From DASPWW01 sp963841715 (lineage in GTDB: Bacteria > Actinomycetota > Thermoleophilia > Solirubrobacterales > 70-9), in contig CAWJDP010000003.1 of NCBI GenBank assembly GCA_963841715.1, forward strand, positions 124,001 to 188,000: 64,000 nucleotides of DNA, read 5' to 3'. This document shows, in pieces, positions 16,915-25,771 of this stretch. The position numbers and the translations under genes are program-made. Within the stretch, counting starts at the first letter, position 1. Every line of letters begins with the position of its first letter. Below the pieces are notes generated by a model. It saw nothing but the letters and a program-made list of their open reading frames with translations, did no database searches and was not told the DNA's origin.

Positions 16915-16920
16915 TAGCAT
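16915..16920 (+). promoter_or_regulatory. -10 hexamer for the aldehyde dehydrogenase operon (leaderless)
   Basis: TAGCAT, 7 bases before GTG 16928; no Shine-Dalgarno sequence. Confidence 0.45.
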
Positions 16921-16927
16921 CCGCGTC

Positions 16928-18415
16928 GTGCCCACGGCGACCGCAGAAGCGCTCTCCGACGCCGCGCGCGAGTTCGTCTCCTCGGGCGCCCGCGACCTCT
17001 GGATCGGCGGCGAGCACGTCGCCCCGGCCGACGGACGTCGCTTCGAGACGATCGACCCCGCGACGGCGACGCCGATCTGCGAGGTGGCCCAGGCTGGACC
17101 CGACGACGTCGGGCGCGCAGTCGCCGCAGCCCGCGAGGCGTTCGAGGGCGGGTGGGCGACGCTGAGCCCGTCGAAGCGCTCCGGCCTGATCTACAACTTC
17201 GCCGAGGCGATCAAGGCGAACCTCGCCGAGCTCGCCGAGCTCGAGTCGCTCGACAACGGCAAGCCGATCGCCCACGCCCAGGGCGACGTCGCCGCCGCCG
17301 TCGGCCACCTCCGCTACTACGCCGGCTGGCCGACCAAGATCGAGGGCGAGACCATCCCGGTCTCGAGCCCCGACGTCCTCTGTTACACGCGCAGGCAGCC
17401 GATCGGGGTCTGCGTCCAGATCGTCCCGTGGAACTTCCCGGTCCTGATGTCGAGCTGGAAGCTCGCCCCTGCGCTCGCGACCGGTTGCACGATCATCCTC
17501 AAGCCCGCCGAGCAGACGCCGCTCACGGCGCTGCGCCTGGGCGAGATCGCGAAGGATGCGGGGATCCCCGACGGGGTCCTCAACGTGCTCACGGGCGACG
17601 GCGAGACCGGAGCCGCGCTCGTCGACCACCCGGGCGTCGACAAGGTCGCGTTCACGGGCTCGACGGTGGTCGGGCGCGAGATCGGCGCGAAGTGCGGCAG
17701 CTCACTGAAGCGCGTCACGCTCGAGCTCGGGGGCAAGAGCCCGAACATCATCATGCCCGACGCTGACCTTCGCTCCGCGATCAAGGGCGCGTACATGGGG
17801 ATCTACTTCAACACCGGCCAGGCGTGCAACGCGGGCTCGCGGCTGTTCGTGCACAGCGACAGGTTCGACGAGGTCGTGAGCGGACTCGCCGAGGCGGCCG
17901 GGAACGCGAAGCTCGGTCCTGGCCTCGATCCCGAGACCGAGTTCGGCCCCGTGGTCTCCGAGGAGCAGTTCGACCGCGTCCGCGGCTACATCGACGCCGG
18001 CCGCGAGGCCGGGGCGGAGATCGTCGTCGGGGGCGGCCCCGACGGCGGCAACGGCGACGGGTACTTCATCGAGCCAACGCTGTTCACGGGCGTCGGCGAC
18101 GAGATGACGATCGCCCGCGAGGAGATCTTCGGCCCGGTGCTCGTCGCAATGCCGTTCGACGACCTCGAGGAGGTCGCGGCGCGTGCCAACGACACCGACT
18201 ACGGGCTTGCCGCAGGGGTGTGGACGCGCGACATCTCGAACGCCCACAAGCTCGCCGCGATGCTCGACGCGGGCAACGTCTACATCAACACTTGGGGCGC
18301 AGGCGACCCGGCGGCGCCGTTTGGCGGCTTCAAGGCCTCCGGGATCGGGCGCGAGAAGGGCCACGCCAACCTCGACGCCTACCTCGAGTTGAAGACGGTC
18401 TGGACGAAGCTGTAG
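16928..18415 (+). CDS. NAD(P)-dependent aldehyde dehydrogenase
   Basis: 495 residues, full-length ALDH. Key blocks: PWNFPVLMSSWKLAPALATG, the general-base Glu in LELGGKSPNI, the catalytic Cys in FNTGQACNAGSR, EEIFGPVLVAMPF and PFGGFKASGIGREKG. It oxidises aldehydes to acids in the cytoplasm; sequence does not settle the substrate, though relatives include betaine-aldehyde and retinal-type enzymes. Start is GTG 16928 with TAGCAT 7 bases upstream and no Shine-Dalgarno. An oxidoreductase follows after 5 bases, so the two are probably co-transcribed. Confidence 0.93.
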   Translation: MPTATAEALSDAAREFVSSGARDLWIGGEHVAPADGRRFETIDPATATPICEVAQAGPDDVGRAVAAAREAFEGGWATLSPSKRSGLIYNFAEAIKANLAELAELESLDNGKPIAHAQGDVAAAVGHLRYYAGWPTKIEGETIPVSSPDVLCYTRRQPIGVCVQIVPWNFPVLMSSWKLAPALATGCTIILKPAEQTPLTALRLGEIAKDAGIPDGVLNVLTGDGETGAALVDHPGVDKVAFTGSTVVGREIGAKCGSSLKRVTLELGGKSPNIIMPDADLRSAIKGAYMGIYFNTGQACNAGSRLFVHSDRFDEVVSGLAEAAGNAKLGPGLDPETEFGPVVSEEQFDRVRGYIDAGREAGAEIVVGGGPDGGNGDGYFIEPTLFTGVGDEMTIAREEIFGPVLVAMPFDDLEEVAARANDTDYGLAAGVWTRDISNAHKLAAMLDAGNVYINTWGAGDPAAPFGGFKASGIGREKGHANLDAYLELKTVWTKL

Positions 18416-18420
18416 CGCCG

Positions 18421-19077
18421 ATGAAGTACGGCGTCCTCGGAACCGGCACCGTTGGCCAGACGCTGGCGGGCAAGCTGATCGAGCTCGACCACGAGGTGAT
18501 GATGGGCTCGCGCCAGGCCGGAAGCGAGAAGGCCACGGCCTGGGCCGAGCAGGCGGGCGAGCGCGCCGGCCAGGGCGACTTCGAGGACACGGCGCGCTTC
18601 GGCGAGGCGCTGATCAACGCGACCTCGGGCGTCGCGTCGCTTGACGCCCTGCACGGTGCCGGAGCCGCGAACCTGGCCGGAAAGCTCCTGATCGACGTCG
18701 CGAACCCGATCGCCCCGGGATCGGGGATGCCGCCCTCGCTCGCGTTCTGCAACACCGAGAGCCTCGGGGAGCGGATCCAGCGCGCGTTCCCCGACGCCCG
18801 CGTGGTCAAGACGCTGAACACGATCAGCGCCTCCGTGATGACCAACCCGAGGTCGATCCCGGGCCGCCACAATGTCTTCGTCAGCGGCGACGACGACGCA
18901 GCGAAAGCGGAGGCCGGCGAGCTGCTTCAGGCGTTCGGCTGGCCCGCGGAGTCGATCGTCGACCTCGGCGACATTTCGACCGCGCGCGGTGCGGAGATGT
19001 ACCTGGCGCTGTGGCTGCGGCTGATGATCGCCGGCGGGACGCCCGCGTTCAACATCGCGGTCGTCTCCGCCCCCTGA
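18421..19077 (+). CDS. F420-dependent NADP oxidoreductase-like protein
   Basis: 218 residues. An N-terminal Rossmann motif (MKYGVLGTGTVGQTLAGKL), HEVMMGSRQ as the NADP-phosphate-binding turn, LLIDVANP and VVKTLNTISASVM match the NADP-F420 reductase/6-phosphogluconate-dehydrogenase-like family. It could shuttle hydride between F420 and NADP or reduce another cofactor. F420 chemistry is common in actinobacteria, but the F420 site cannot be verified here. It begins 5 bases after the ALDH stop. ALDH plus this reductase suggests paired aldehyde oxidation and cofactor recycling, which is inference. Confidence 0.78.
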   Translation: MKYGVLGTGTVGQTLAGKLIELDHEVMMGSRQAGSEKATAWAEQAGERAGQGDFEDTARFGEALINATSGVASLDALHGAGAANLAGKLLIDVANPIAPGSGMPPSLAFCNTESLGERIQRAFPDARVVKTLNTISASVMTNPRSIPGRHNVFVSGDDDAAKAEAGELLQAFGWPAESIVDLGDISTARGAEMYLALWLRLMIAGGTPAFNIAVVSAP

Positions 19078-19084
19078 CGCCGAG

Positions 19085-19110
19085 CGACCCCACGGCGGGC
19101 CGCGGGGTCG
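19085..19110 (+). terminator. Hairpin after the ALDH operon
   Basis: CGACCCC (19085-19091) pairs with GGGGTCG (19104-19110), 8 bases after the stop. No T-run follows. Confidence 0.4.
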
Positions 19111-19292
19111 TCGGGGCAGCTGCGTTTGTCGCGTCTCTGCGAGCGGTCCTCCTTGACCTCCCTGGTCGTCTATCGGAGGCATCGCTGCAGCGCATCTGCC
19201 GACCGGCGACGGGCTAGACATTCGTTCTAGGGAGGCCTTCATCCGATGCTCGCCGTGGGCGCCCGCGACCGCAGGTACGATCGATCGTGCCG

Positions 19293-19377
19293 GCCCGGGT
19301 GGACAAACTGGAAAAGTCAGCGGCCTTAAAAGCCGTCGCTCGCAAGAGCCCTGCGGGTTCGAATCCCGCCCCGGGTA
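19293..19377 (+). tRNA. tRNA-Leu (anticodon UAA)
   Basis: 85 bases with the long variable arm of a class II tRNA. Acceptor GCCCGGG pairs with CCCGGGT (first pair G-U); anticodon loop CTTAAAA gives UAA; T-arm GCGGG-TTCGAAT-CCCGC. No encoded CCA. UUA codons are rare in GC-rich actinobacteria, and tRNA-Leu(UAA) is the classic bldA-type decoder in streptomycetes; a regulatory role here is only a possibility. Confidence 0.92.
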
Positions 19378-19441
19378 TTGCTGGCGCACCGCAACAAGAG
19401 CACTGTTACCGTGTTCTGGGAGGCGGGGAAGCATCACCTCC

Positions 19442-20896
19442 ATGGAGGCCTCTGCACTAACACACGCATCGCGGCGCGGCCTGATCGGACGCCCGGTCCC
19501 GCTGCTCCGACTGCAGAAGGACGACCGGCTCGTCGCGATGATCCGCGAGGGGAACGATCGCGCCTTCGAGGTCCTCTTCAACCGCTACCACGCGCGGCTG
19601 CTCGCCTTCTGCCAGCACATGCTGAGCTCGCGCGAGGACGCCGAGGACGTGCTCCAGGAGGTCTTCGTCGCCGCGAACAACGCGATGCTCGCCGACGAGC
19701 GCGCGATCAACGTACGCCCGTGGCTTTACCGGATCGCGCGCAACCGATGCCTCAACCACCTTCGCCGTCCCGTCCCCGAGGGCCAGGACTCGATGGACAT
19801 CCACCCGCACGAGAACGGCGCGACGACGCTGGAGCGGGTTCAGAACCGCGAGGAGTTCCGCCAGCTCGTCGCCGACGTCAACACGCTTCCGGAGACGCAG
19901 CGCAGCGCTTTGCTGCTGCGCGAGATCGACGCGCTCTCCTACGGGGAGATCGCCCAGGCGATGGACACCACCGTCCCCAGCGTCAAGAGCCTGCTCGTTC
20001 GCGCGCGCATCACTCTCGCCGAGGCGAGCCAGGCCCGCCTGTTGACGTGCGACGAGGTCCAGGTCGAGCTCGCCGAGGTCGCCGAGGGCCTGCACAAGGT
20101 CACCGGCCCGGCTCGCCAGCACCTCAAGGGCTGTGAGGACTGCCGCGAGTTCCGCTCCCAGCTTCGCTCCGACAGCCGCGCGCTCGCTGCCGTGTTCCCG
20201 ATCGGCGCGTTTGCCGCGCTGAAGGCGCTGGTCGGCGCCAAGGTAGGGGGCGGCGCCGCGGGCAGCGGGGCCTCCGCCTCGTCGGCCGCCGGCGGCGCGG
20301 GCTCGGGCGCCGCGGGCGCCGGAGCGGGAGCGAGCGCGGCGATCGGCGGCGGCGCGGGCGCGGGCAGCGCCGCGGGAGGAATCGGGAGCGCGATCGGCGG
20401 CGCGATCGGCGCCAAGGCCGCCGCCAGCGTCGCCACCGCCGCGCTGCTCACCGCCGGCGCGGTCGAGGTCAAGCACTACGTCGCCCCGTCAACTCCGGCC
20501 CCGGTCGAGGCAACGGCGAGCGCCCCGCCGAAGGCCCACCCGGTGGCCGCGCGCCACACCCGCCCCGTCACACCGCCGGCCGAGAAGCCTGCGCAGACCG
20601 CGACCGACCAGACGGCGCCCGCCGCGAACCCAGCCACAACCCAGCCTTCGACGACAGCACCGCCCCCGACGCAGAGCACGGCCTCGACCGGATCCGGCTC
20701 GTCGAGCGGCGCCACCCAGGGCGACGACGACACGGTGCCCTCGATCTCGGTCGCGACCGCGACCGCGGCACCCCCGCCGCCCGACGGCACCCAGCCGGTG
20801 CAGGTGCAGCCGGTTACGCCGACCCCGCCGAGCTACGGAAGCCGCCGAGCTACGGAAGCTCGGACACGGGTTCGGACTCGGGCTCCTAGCCCCTAG
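19442..20896 (+). CDS. ECF-type sigma factor with built-in zinc finger, Gly/Ala-rich linker and membrane tail
   Basis: 484 residues. Sigma region 2 (about 30-105: NRYHARLLAFCQHMLSSRED, QEVFVAANNAM, RPWLYRIARNRCLNHLRR) and region 4 (about 140-200: LPETQRSALLLREIDALSYG) are intact. An anti-sigma-like zinc motif follows (Cys203, HLKGCEDC: His227, Cys231, Cys234), then a Gly/Ala/Ser-rich linker (265-325), a probable transmembrane helix (about 327-343) and a long Pro/Thr/Ala tail. This combines a sigma factor and its own inhibitor-like module in one chain. The last 18 residues look frameshifted: one extra base near 20842 would give SPPSYGSSDTGSDSGS and a stop at 20887-20889. Confidence 0.85.
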   Translation: MEASALTHASRRGLIGRPVPLLRLQKDDRLVAMIREGNDRAFEVLFNRYHARLLAFCQHMLSSREDAEDVLQEVFVAANNAMLADERAINVRPWLYRIARNRCLNHLRRPVPEGQDSMDIHPHENGATTLERVQNREEFRQLVADVNTLPETQRSALLLREIDALSYGEIAQAMDTTVPSVKSLLVRARITLAEASQARLLTCDEVQVELAEVAEGLHKVTGPARQHLKGCEDCREFRSQLRSDSRALAAVFPIGAFAALKALVGAKVGGGAAGSGASASSAAGGAGSGAAGAGAGASAAIGGGAGAGSAAGGIGSAIGGAIGAKAAASVATAALLTAGAVEVKHYVAPSTPAPVEATASAPPKAHPVAARHTRPVTPPAEKPAQTATDQTAPAANPATTQPSTTAPPPTQSTASTGSGSSSGATQGDDDTVPSISVATATAAPPPPDGTQPVQVQPVTPTPPSYGSRRATEARTRVRTRAPSP

Positions 20897-20928
20897 CAGT
20901 CAAGCTCGCTAGCGACCGGGCGCCGCCG

Positions 20929-21891
20929 TCAGGCGGCGATCCCGATCACCTTCAGTCGCCGCGACAGGCACTGGGCGGCGAACGCGTGCGTCTCGTTCTT
21001 CGAGACGCCGAACATCTCCCAGTCCTCGTCGTCCTGCGCCCAGGGTGGATCGAGCACGCGGTCGGCGATCGGCAGCGCCTCGGCCATCATCCGCTGGATC
21101 GCGTCGCGATAGCGGTCATCCTCGGCGGCCATGTCGGTGAGGAAGCGGACGCCGAACGCGATGTGGCGGTGCTCGTCGCGGGCGACCTTCTGGAAGCCCT
21201 CGACGAACGCCGGCAGCGTCCCCTCCTGCTCGTTGTAGTCGATGATGAAGTGCTGCCCGGTGAGCGCGAGAACCCCCTCGATGATCATGTGGTAGAGCGT
21301 CACGGCCTCGACCAGCTGCTCGAGGTCCTCGGGCTCGCGGGCGAGGCGGTCGACGCGGCTGCGGAGCAGGTCGTCGAAGAGCTCGCCGAACCCCTTGTTC
21401 AGGTGCTCCTCGGTTGCCTTGATCCGCTCGGCGAGGTTGTCGGCCTCATAGACGCCGACCTCCGAGTAGAAGCGGTCGAAGAAGCGGACGTGGCGGGCCT
21501 CGTCGGCGATCTGGGTCGAGAGGAAGATCCGCTGCTCCTCGGTCGGGCACGCGCGCATGATCGGCCCGAGCTCGTCGGTGACGCGCTGCTCGCCGATGAA
21601 GAACGCCGACAGCCCGTACATCCGCGCGACCCGCTCCTCGGGGTCGATGCGCTCGTGCCAGTCCTCGCGGTCGCGGGTGAAGTCGAGCTCCTGGGTGAGC
21701 CACTGCTGGCGCTCCCAGAGCTCGTAGAGCTGGCCGTAGCCGAGCAGCTGCGCGCGACCCTTCTCCGCCGACGCCTCGAGCGCCGGGTCGGAGGTCGCCT
21801 GGAAGTCCTCGCCCTTGATCCGCGACAGCAGGTCGGAATCGGGGAGCTCGGAGCCGGCCTCGGCCGGGGTCGTCTCGGTGCGGGCTTCCAC
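20929..21891 (-). CDS. R2-like ligand-binding oxidase (R2lox) / ribonucleotide-reductase R2 family
   Basis: 320-residue ferritin-like four-helix protein. Metal ligands are all present: Glu101 (IGEQRV), Glu131 and His134 (DEARHV), Glu205 (YHMIIE), Glu240 and His243 (DEHRHI). Val104 lies three residues after Glu101 and Tyr200 five residues before Glu205, the same spacing as the Val72-Tyr162 ether cross-link of R2lox proteins. That favours R2lox over a true NrdB, which also needs a radical-bearing Tyr elsewhere and an NrdA neighbour. R2lox proteins bind a Mn/Fe pair and a long-chain fatty acid; their physiological substrate is unknown. GTG start at 21891, TATGCT 9 bases upstream. Confidence 0.82.
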   Translation of the reverse strand: MEARTETTPAEAGSELPDSDLLSRIKGEDFQATSDPALEASAEKGRAQLLGYGQLYELWERQQWLTQELDFTRDREDWHERIDPEERVARMYGLSAFFIGEQRVTDELGPIMRACPTEEQRIFLSTQIADEARHVRFFDRFYSEVGVYEADNLAERIKATEEHLNKGFGELFDDLLRSRVDRLAREPEDLEQLVEAVTLYHMIIEGVLALTGQHFIIDYNEQEGTLPAFVEGFQKVARDEHRHIAFGVRFLTDMAAEDDRYRDAIQRMMAEALPIADRVLDPPWAQDDEDWEMFGVSKNETHAFAAQCLSRRLKVIGIAA

Positions 21892-21900
21892 TGCGGCGAC

Positions 21901-21906
21901 AGCATA
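21901..21906 (-). promoter_or_regulatory. -10 hexamer for the R2lox gene (leaderless)
   Basis: TATGCT on the minus strand, 9 bases before GTG 21891. Sequence and spacing are identical to the hexamer before the foldase at 50947. Confidence 0.5.
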
Positions 21907-21981
21907 CAGATTGGACTGGCTGGTCAGCCAGGAAACATCCGGCCGAACGCTCCGCTCCGCGGCCGCGTTCCCGGCGACTAT

Positions 21982-22000
21982 ATATATCGGTCTGATATAT
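21982..22000 (+). promoter_or_regulatory. Candidate PadR operator (perfect inverted repeat)
   Basis: ATATATC-GGTCT-GATATAT: 7-bp arms with a 5-base spacer, ending 11 bases before the padR-like ATG at 22012. It is strikingly AT-rich for this genome. PadR proteins typically bind dyads of this type in their own promoter, so autoregulation of the regulator-transporter pair is likely. Confidence 0.6.
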
Positions 22001-22011
22001 TGCCGTGATAC

Positions 22012-22548
22012 ATGGAGCTGAGCAGCACCGCGTACGTGATCCTCGGAATGCTCGACTGGCGGCCGCTGTGCGGGTACGAGATCAAGGCGCTAGTCGATCG
22101 CTCGACGCGGCTGTTCTGGACCGCCAGCTACGGCCAGATCTATCCCGAGCTGCGCCGGCTCTCCGAGGCCGGTCTGATCGAGGGCGAATCGAAGCCGCGC
22201 GGCGGACGCAAGCGCACCATGTTCAAGCTCACCCCCGCCGGACGCGTTGAGCTTCGCGCCTGGCTCGCCGAGGACCCGGAGGTGTTCGAGACCCGCGACG
22301 AGGCGATGCTGAAGCTGTTCTTCGCGGGCTCTGACCGCGACAGCGCGCCGGCGACGCTCGACGCGAAGCGGCGCCACCACGAGGAGATCGTCTCCTACCT
22401 GCGCGGCGTCGAGGACGAGGGCAAGGCCGAGGGCTACAGCGCCCTCGTCGTGCGCTACGGGATCGAGGTCAACGAGTTCATGGCCGACTGGTGTCGGCGC
22501 GCGACGCGCGACCTCGAGCGCGAGGCCGGCGCGGGCGAGGCGGCGTGA
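22012..22548 (+). CDS. PadR-family transcriptional regulator
   Basis: 178 residues. The N-terminal winged helix (STAYVILGMLDWRPLCGYEI, then GQIYPELRRLSEAGLIEGE and the wing GGRKRTMFKLTPAGR) is a clear PadR domain; the C-terminal coiled coil (EIVSYLRGVEDEGKAEGYS onward) is the dimerisation part of the Vir/PadR subfamily. It probably represses its own operon; the ligand may be a substrate of the transporter encoded next. The stop overlaps the next ATG by one base. Confidence 0.9.
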   Translation: MELSSTAYVILGMLDWRPLCGYEIKALVDRSTRLFWTASYGQIYPELRRLSEAGLIEGESKPRGGRKRTMFKLTPAGRVELRAWLAEDPEVFETRDEAMLKLFFAGSDRDSAPATLDAKRRHHEEIVSYLRGVEDEGKAEGYSALVVRYGIEVNEFMADWCRRATRDLEREAGAGEAA

Positions 22549-24657
22549 TGCTGGCGTCGCTCGCCCGGCTCGCGACGCGCCGCGCGCGGATCGTCGTCGC
22601 GGCGACGGTCGCCGGCGCGATCGTCGCCGGCGCACTTGGCGCCGGGGTTGCGAGCCGTCTCGATCCCTACGGCGCCGACGACCCCGCGACCGAGAGCGTC
22701 AGGGCCGACAACCGCCTCGAGAACGCCGGAATCCGCGAGCTCGGGTTGATCGCGCTCGTCCGCGGCGACGTCGCCTCGCCCGCGACCCGCCGCCGCGTCG
22801 AGGCCACCTCGAAGCGGATCTCGCGCGACCGCGCCGTAGGCGAGGTGAGCGGCTACTACGACACGGGCTCGCGCGCGTTCGTCGCCCGGGATCGCAACTC
22901 GACCTATCTCGCCGTCCACCTGAAGCCGAGCGACGACAAGCAGCGCCAGGACGCGGCGAAGCGGATCGACGCCCGCCTCGACGGGACCGCCGGGATCACG
23001 CTCGGCGGACCGGCGCTCGCCTCCGAGCAGGTCAACAAGCAGACCGAGTCCGACCTCCGCCGCGCCGAGCTGCTCGCGTTCCCGCTCCTGCTCCTGCTCT
23101 CACTGCTGTTCTTCCGCAGCCTCGTCGCGGCGCTGCTACCGCCGCTGATCGGCGGGCTCGCGATCCTCGGCACGTTCGTGATGCTGCGGTTTGCGAGCGA
23201 CGTCACCTCGGTGTCGATCTTCGCGCTCAACGTCGTCACCGGGCTCGGCCTCGGTCTCGCGATCGACTACAGCCTGTTCATGGTCTCCCGCTACCGCGAG
23301 GAGATCGCCCGCAGCGGCCCCGGACCGAAGGCGATGCGGCGGACGATGGCGAGCGCCGGACGCACGATCCTGTTCTCGTCGCTGACGGTCGCCGCCGCGC
23401 TCGCCTCGCTGCTGATCTTCCCCCAGCGCTTTCTCTACTCGATGGGGCTCGGGGGCTCGATCGTCGCCCTGATCGCCGCCTCGCTCGCGCTCGTTGTGCT
23501 CCCGGCGATCCTGTCGCTGCTCGGAACGCGCGTCAACGCGCTCGCCCCGGCGTTCCTGCAGCGCCGCGCCAAACAGGATGCGCGCCCGGCTCAGGCCGGG
23601 TTCTGGTACCGGCTCTCACGGCTCGTGATGCGCCGTCCGGCCCCGATCGCAGTCGCAAGCGCGGCGCTGCTGATCGCGCTCGGGATCCCGTTCCTGGGGA
23701 TCAAGTTCACGTCGGTCGACGCCAGCGTCCTCCCCGAGTCCGCCAGCGCGCACCGGGTCGACGCGGTGCTGAAGTCCGACTACCCGCCGAACCGCGACGC
23801 GCCGATCAGGCTCGCGGTGAGCGGCGCCGGCCGGGCCCAGCTCGCGCTCGCTGGGCGACCGCGTCGCCCGCGTCCACGGCATCGCGGCGGTCGAGCCCGC
23901 GAGGCCCGCCCGGGGCGGCGTCGCCGAGATCGACGCGATCTCGGACTCCGGCGTGTTCAGCAACCGCAGCGAGGACGCCGTGCGGGCGATCCGCGCCCTC
24001 GACTCCCGCTCGGCGAACGTCGAGGTGACGGGGACCACCGCCCACTTCATCGACACGCAAGCGAGCCTCTCGGCCCACATCCCGATCGTGCTCGCGATCG
24101 TCGCCATCGCCACGTTCCTGGTCCTGTTCCTGTTCACCGGCTCGGTCGTTCTGCCGCTGAAGGCGCTCGTGATGAACGTGCTCACGATCAGCGCCGTGTT
24201 CGGCATCCTCGTGCTGATCTTCCAGGACGGACGTCTCGAGGGCCTGCTCTCGTACACGAGCCAGGGCGCGATCGAGCAGACGATGCCGCCGTTCCTGTTC
24301 GCGGTCGCGTTCGGGCTCTCGACCGACTACGGGGTCTTCCTGCTGTCGCGAATCAAGGAGGCGCGCGACGGCGGCGCCGGCGACTCGGAGGCCGTCGCGA
24401 TCGGCCTTGAGCGCACGGGGCGGATCGTGACCGCGGCGGCGCTCCTGTTCGCCGTCGCGATCGGGGCCTTCGTGACCTCGCAGATCGTGTTCATCAAGGA
24501 GCTCGGCCTCGGGACCGCGCTCGCGGTGCTGATCGACGCCAGCATCGTCCGCGCCCTGCTCGTGCCCTCGTTGATGGAGCTGCTCGGGAAGTGGAACTGG
24601 TGGGCGCCTCGGCCGCTTCGCCGCCTCCACGAGCGGATCGGCCTCTCCGAGGCCTGA
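22548..24657 (+). CDS. MMPL/RND-family membrane transporter, frameshifted once
   Basis: About 702 residues if one extra base is removed (2110 bases, one more than a multiple of three). The first frame carries an N-terminal helix, the exported loop, LLLLLSLLFFRSLVAALLPP, GLGLGLAIDYSLFMVSRYRE and GRTILFSSLTVAAALASLLI. Near base 23848 the frame shifts, and the second half continues with SNRSEDAVRAIRALDSRSAN, VAFGLSTDYGVFLLSRIKEA and a final helix pair. The two GLS.DY.(L/V)F(M/L)(V/L)SR segments are the paired proton-relay helices of MMPL exporters. MMPL proteins export lipids or drugs. Probably an intact gene with a sequencing error. Confidence 0.82.
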
Positions 24658-24663
24658 GCTGGA

Positions 24664-25368
24664 TCAGGTCTTCTCGATCTCGGGATCGCTCCCGTTCAGG
24701 TGCTTGCCGAAGAACTCAAGCGTCCGGTCCCAGGCGACCTTCGCGTGCTCGGGGTCGTGCGTCCCGATCCGGTTGTGCTCGCCGGCGAAGGCGTGGCCGG
24801 CGCCCTCGTAGTAGTGGAACTGGACATCCGCACCGGCGTCGGACATCTCGGTCGCGAGCGCCTCGGCGTCGTCCCGGGAGATGTAGTCGTCGGCGGTCCC
24901 GAAGTGCCCCATGACCGGGGTCCCGGCGAGCTTCTCGAAATCGGGCTTGCCGTGCGGCATCACGTAGTAGTAGGTGACCGCCGCGTCAACCTTGTCGTTC
25001 GCGGTCGCGGCCCAGATCGCGAGCCCGCCGCCGAGGCAGAAGCCGACGGCGCCGATCTGACCGTTGCACTTCGGATGCTCGGCGACGAAGTCGACCGCGC
25101 CGCGCATCTCCTTCTCGGCCTCGGCGATGTTCAGCGCCATCATCTTCTGCTGCGCCTCGTCCGGCTGGTCGGTCGTCTCGCCGTGGAACAGGTCCGGCGC
25201 GAGCGCCACATAGCCCTCCGCCGCGAAGCGATCGCAGATCTCCCGCATGTACTCATCGACGCCCCACCACTCCTGCAGTACGACGACGCCGGGGGCGTTG
25301 TCGCCGTCGGGCTCGGCCAGATAACCGGTGGCGGTCCCGCCGTTCGCGGCAAACTTGACATCAGGCAT
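24664..25368 (-). CDS. Dienelactone hydrolase family protein
   Basis: 234 residues, alpha/beta hydrolase. Nucleophile motif GAVGFCLGGGLAIW (Cys), acid in GTADDYISRDD and His in YEGAGHAFAGEHNR complete the Cys-Asp-His triad of dienelactone hydrolases. VVVLQEWWGVDEYMREICDR is the family's opening block. It may hydrolyse lactones from aromatic breakdown, but no pathway genes are adjacent. The start is ATG 25368: AGGAGG lies 7 bases upstream, whereas the ATG at 25374 lies on top of the site. The preceding gene's stop overlaps this leader. Confidence 0.9.
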   Translation of the reverse strand: MPDVKFAANGGTATGYLAEPDGDNAPGVVVLQEWWGVDEYMREICDRFAAEGYVALAPDLFHGETTDQPDEAQQKMMALNIAEAEKEMRGAVDFVAEHPKCNGQIGAVGFCLGGGLAIWAATANDKVDAAVTYYYVMPHGKPDFEKLAGTPVMGHFGTADDYISRDDAEALATEMSDAGADVQFHYYEGAGHAFAGEHNRIGTHDPEHAKVAWDRTLEFFGKHLNGSDPEIEKT

Positions 25369-25370
25369 TC

Positions 25371-25697
25371 TCATTCCTCCTTTGGATCGCTCAACTCCTC
25401 GGCGAGTGCCCATCCCACCGCCACGCCGACCATCATCCCCATTCTCGCCTCCTCGGCGAGCAGGGTCCTGACCGCGGTCACCCTCTCGTCGGCGTCCGGC
25501 GCCGTCGCCGCCTTCAGCACCTGGGCATCGTGCGACTCACCGAACCATCCGCCGGACTCGAGCGCCTCGCCGAGCACCCGCTGCAGCTTCGGCGCCGCGC
25601 CGGCGACGATCGTCTCCGCCTCGCGGAACCGCTCCGGCTCGCTCAGCGCCTCGATCGCGGCGTCCAACTCCTCCTCCGAGTAAGCGTGCCCGGGCAC
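25371..25697 (-). CDS. Small hypothetical helical protein
   Basis: 108 residues, unrecognised. Largely alpha-helical and acidic; EEELDAAIEALSEPERFREA opens it, and the C-terminus has a mildly hydrophobic run (MGMMVGVAVGWALAEEL) that could pack as an amphipathic helix rather than a membrane span. The stop lies within the leader of the dienelactone hydrolase gene, so translation of the two is probably coupled. It contains that gene's ribosome binding site in its last codons. Confidence 0.55.
   Translation of the reverse strand: MPGHAYSEEELDAAIEALSEPERFREAETIVAGAAPKLQRVLGEALESGGWFGESHDAQVLKAATAPDADERVTAVRTLLAEEARMGMMVGVAVGWALAEELSDPKEE
25375..25384 (-). promoter_or_regulatory. Ribosome binding site of the dienelactone hydrolase gene, inside the upstream gene
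   Basis: The minus strand reads AAAGGAGGA here. The spacing of 7 bases from AGGAGG to ATG 25368 is ideal, while ATG 25374 directly abuts the site, so 25368 is the better start. Confidence 0.7.
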
Positions 25698-25771
25698 GCC
25701 GGGAACATACAGCTAGCGCGCCTCGTTCTCGGTCCGGGCGACACAGCCAACGCGGGGACCGGGAAGCCGAG

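Noticed and set aside
19213..19231. CTAGA...TCTAG inverted repeat resembling a LexA box
   Set aside because: It does not match the actinobacterial GAACNNNNGTTC consensus in both arms, and no SOS gene follows.
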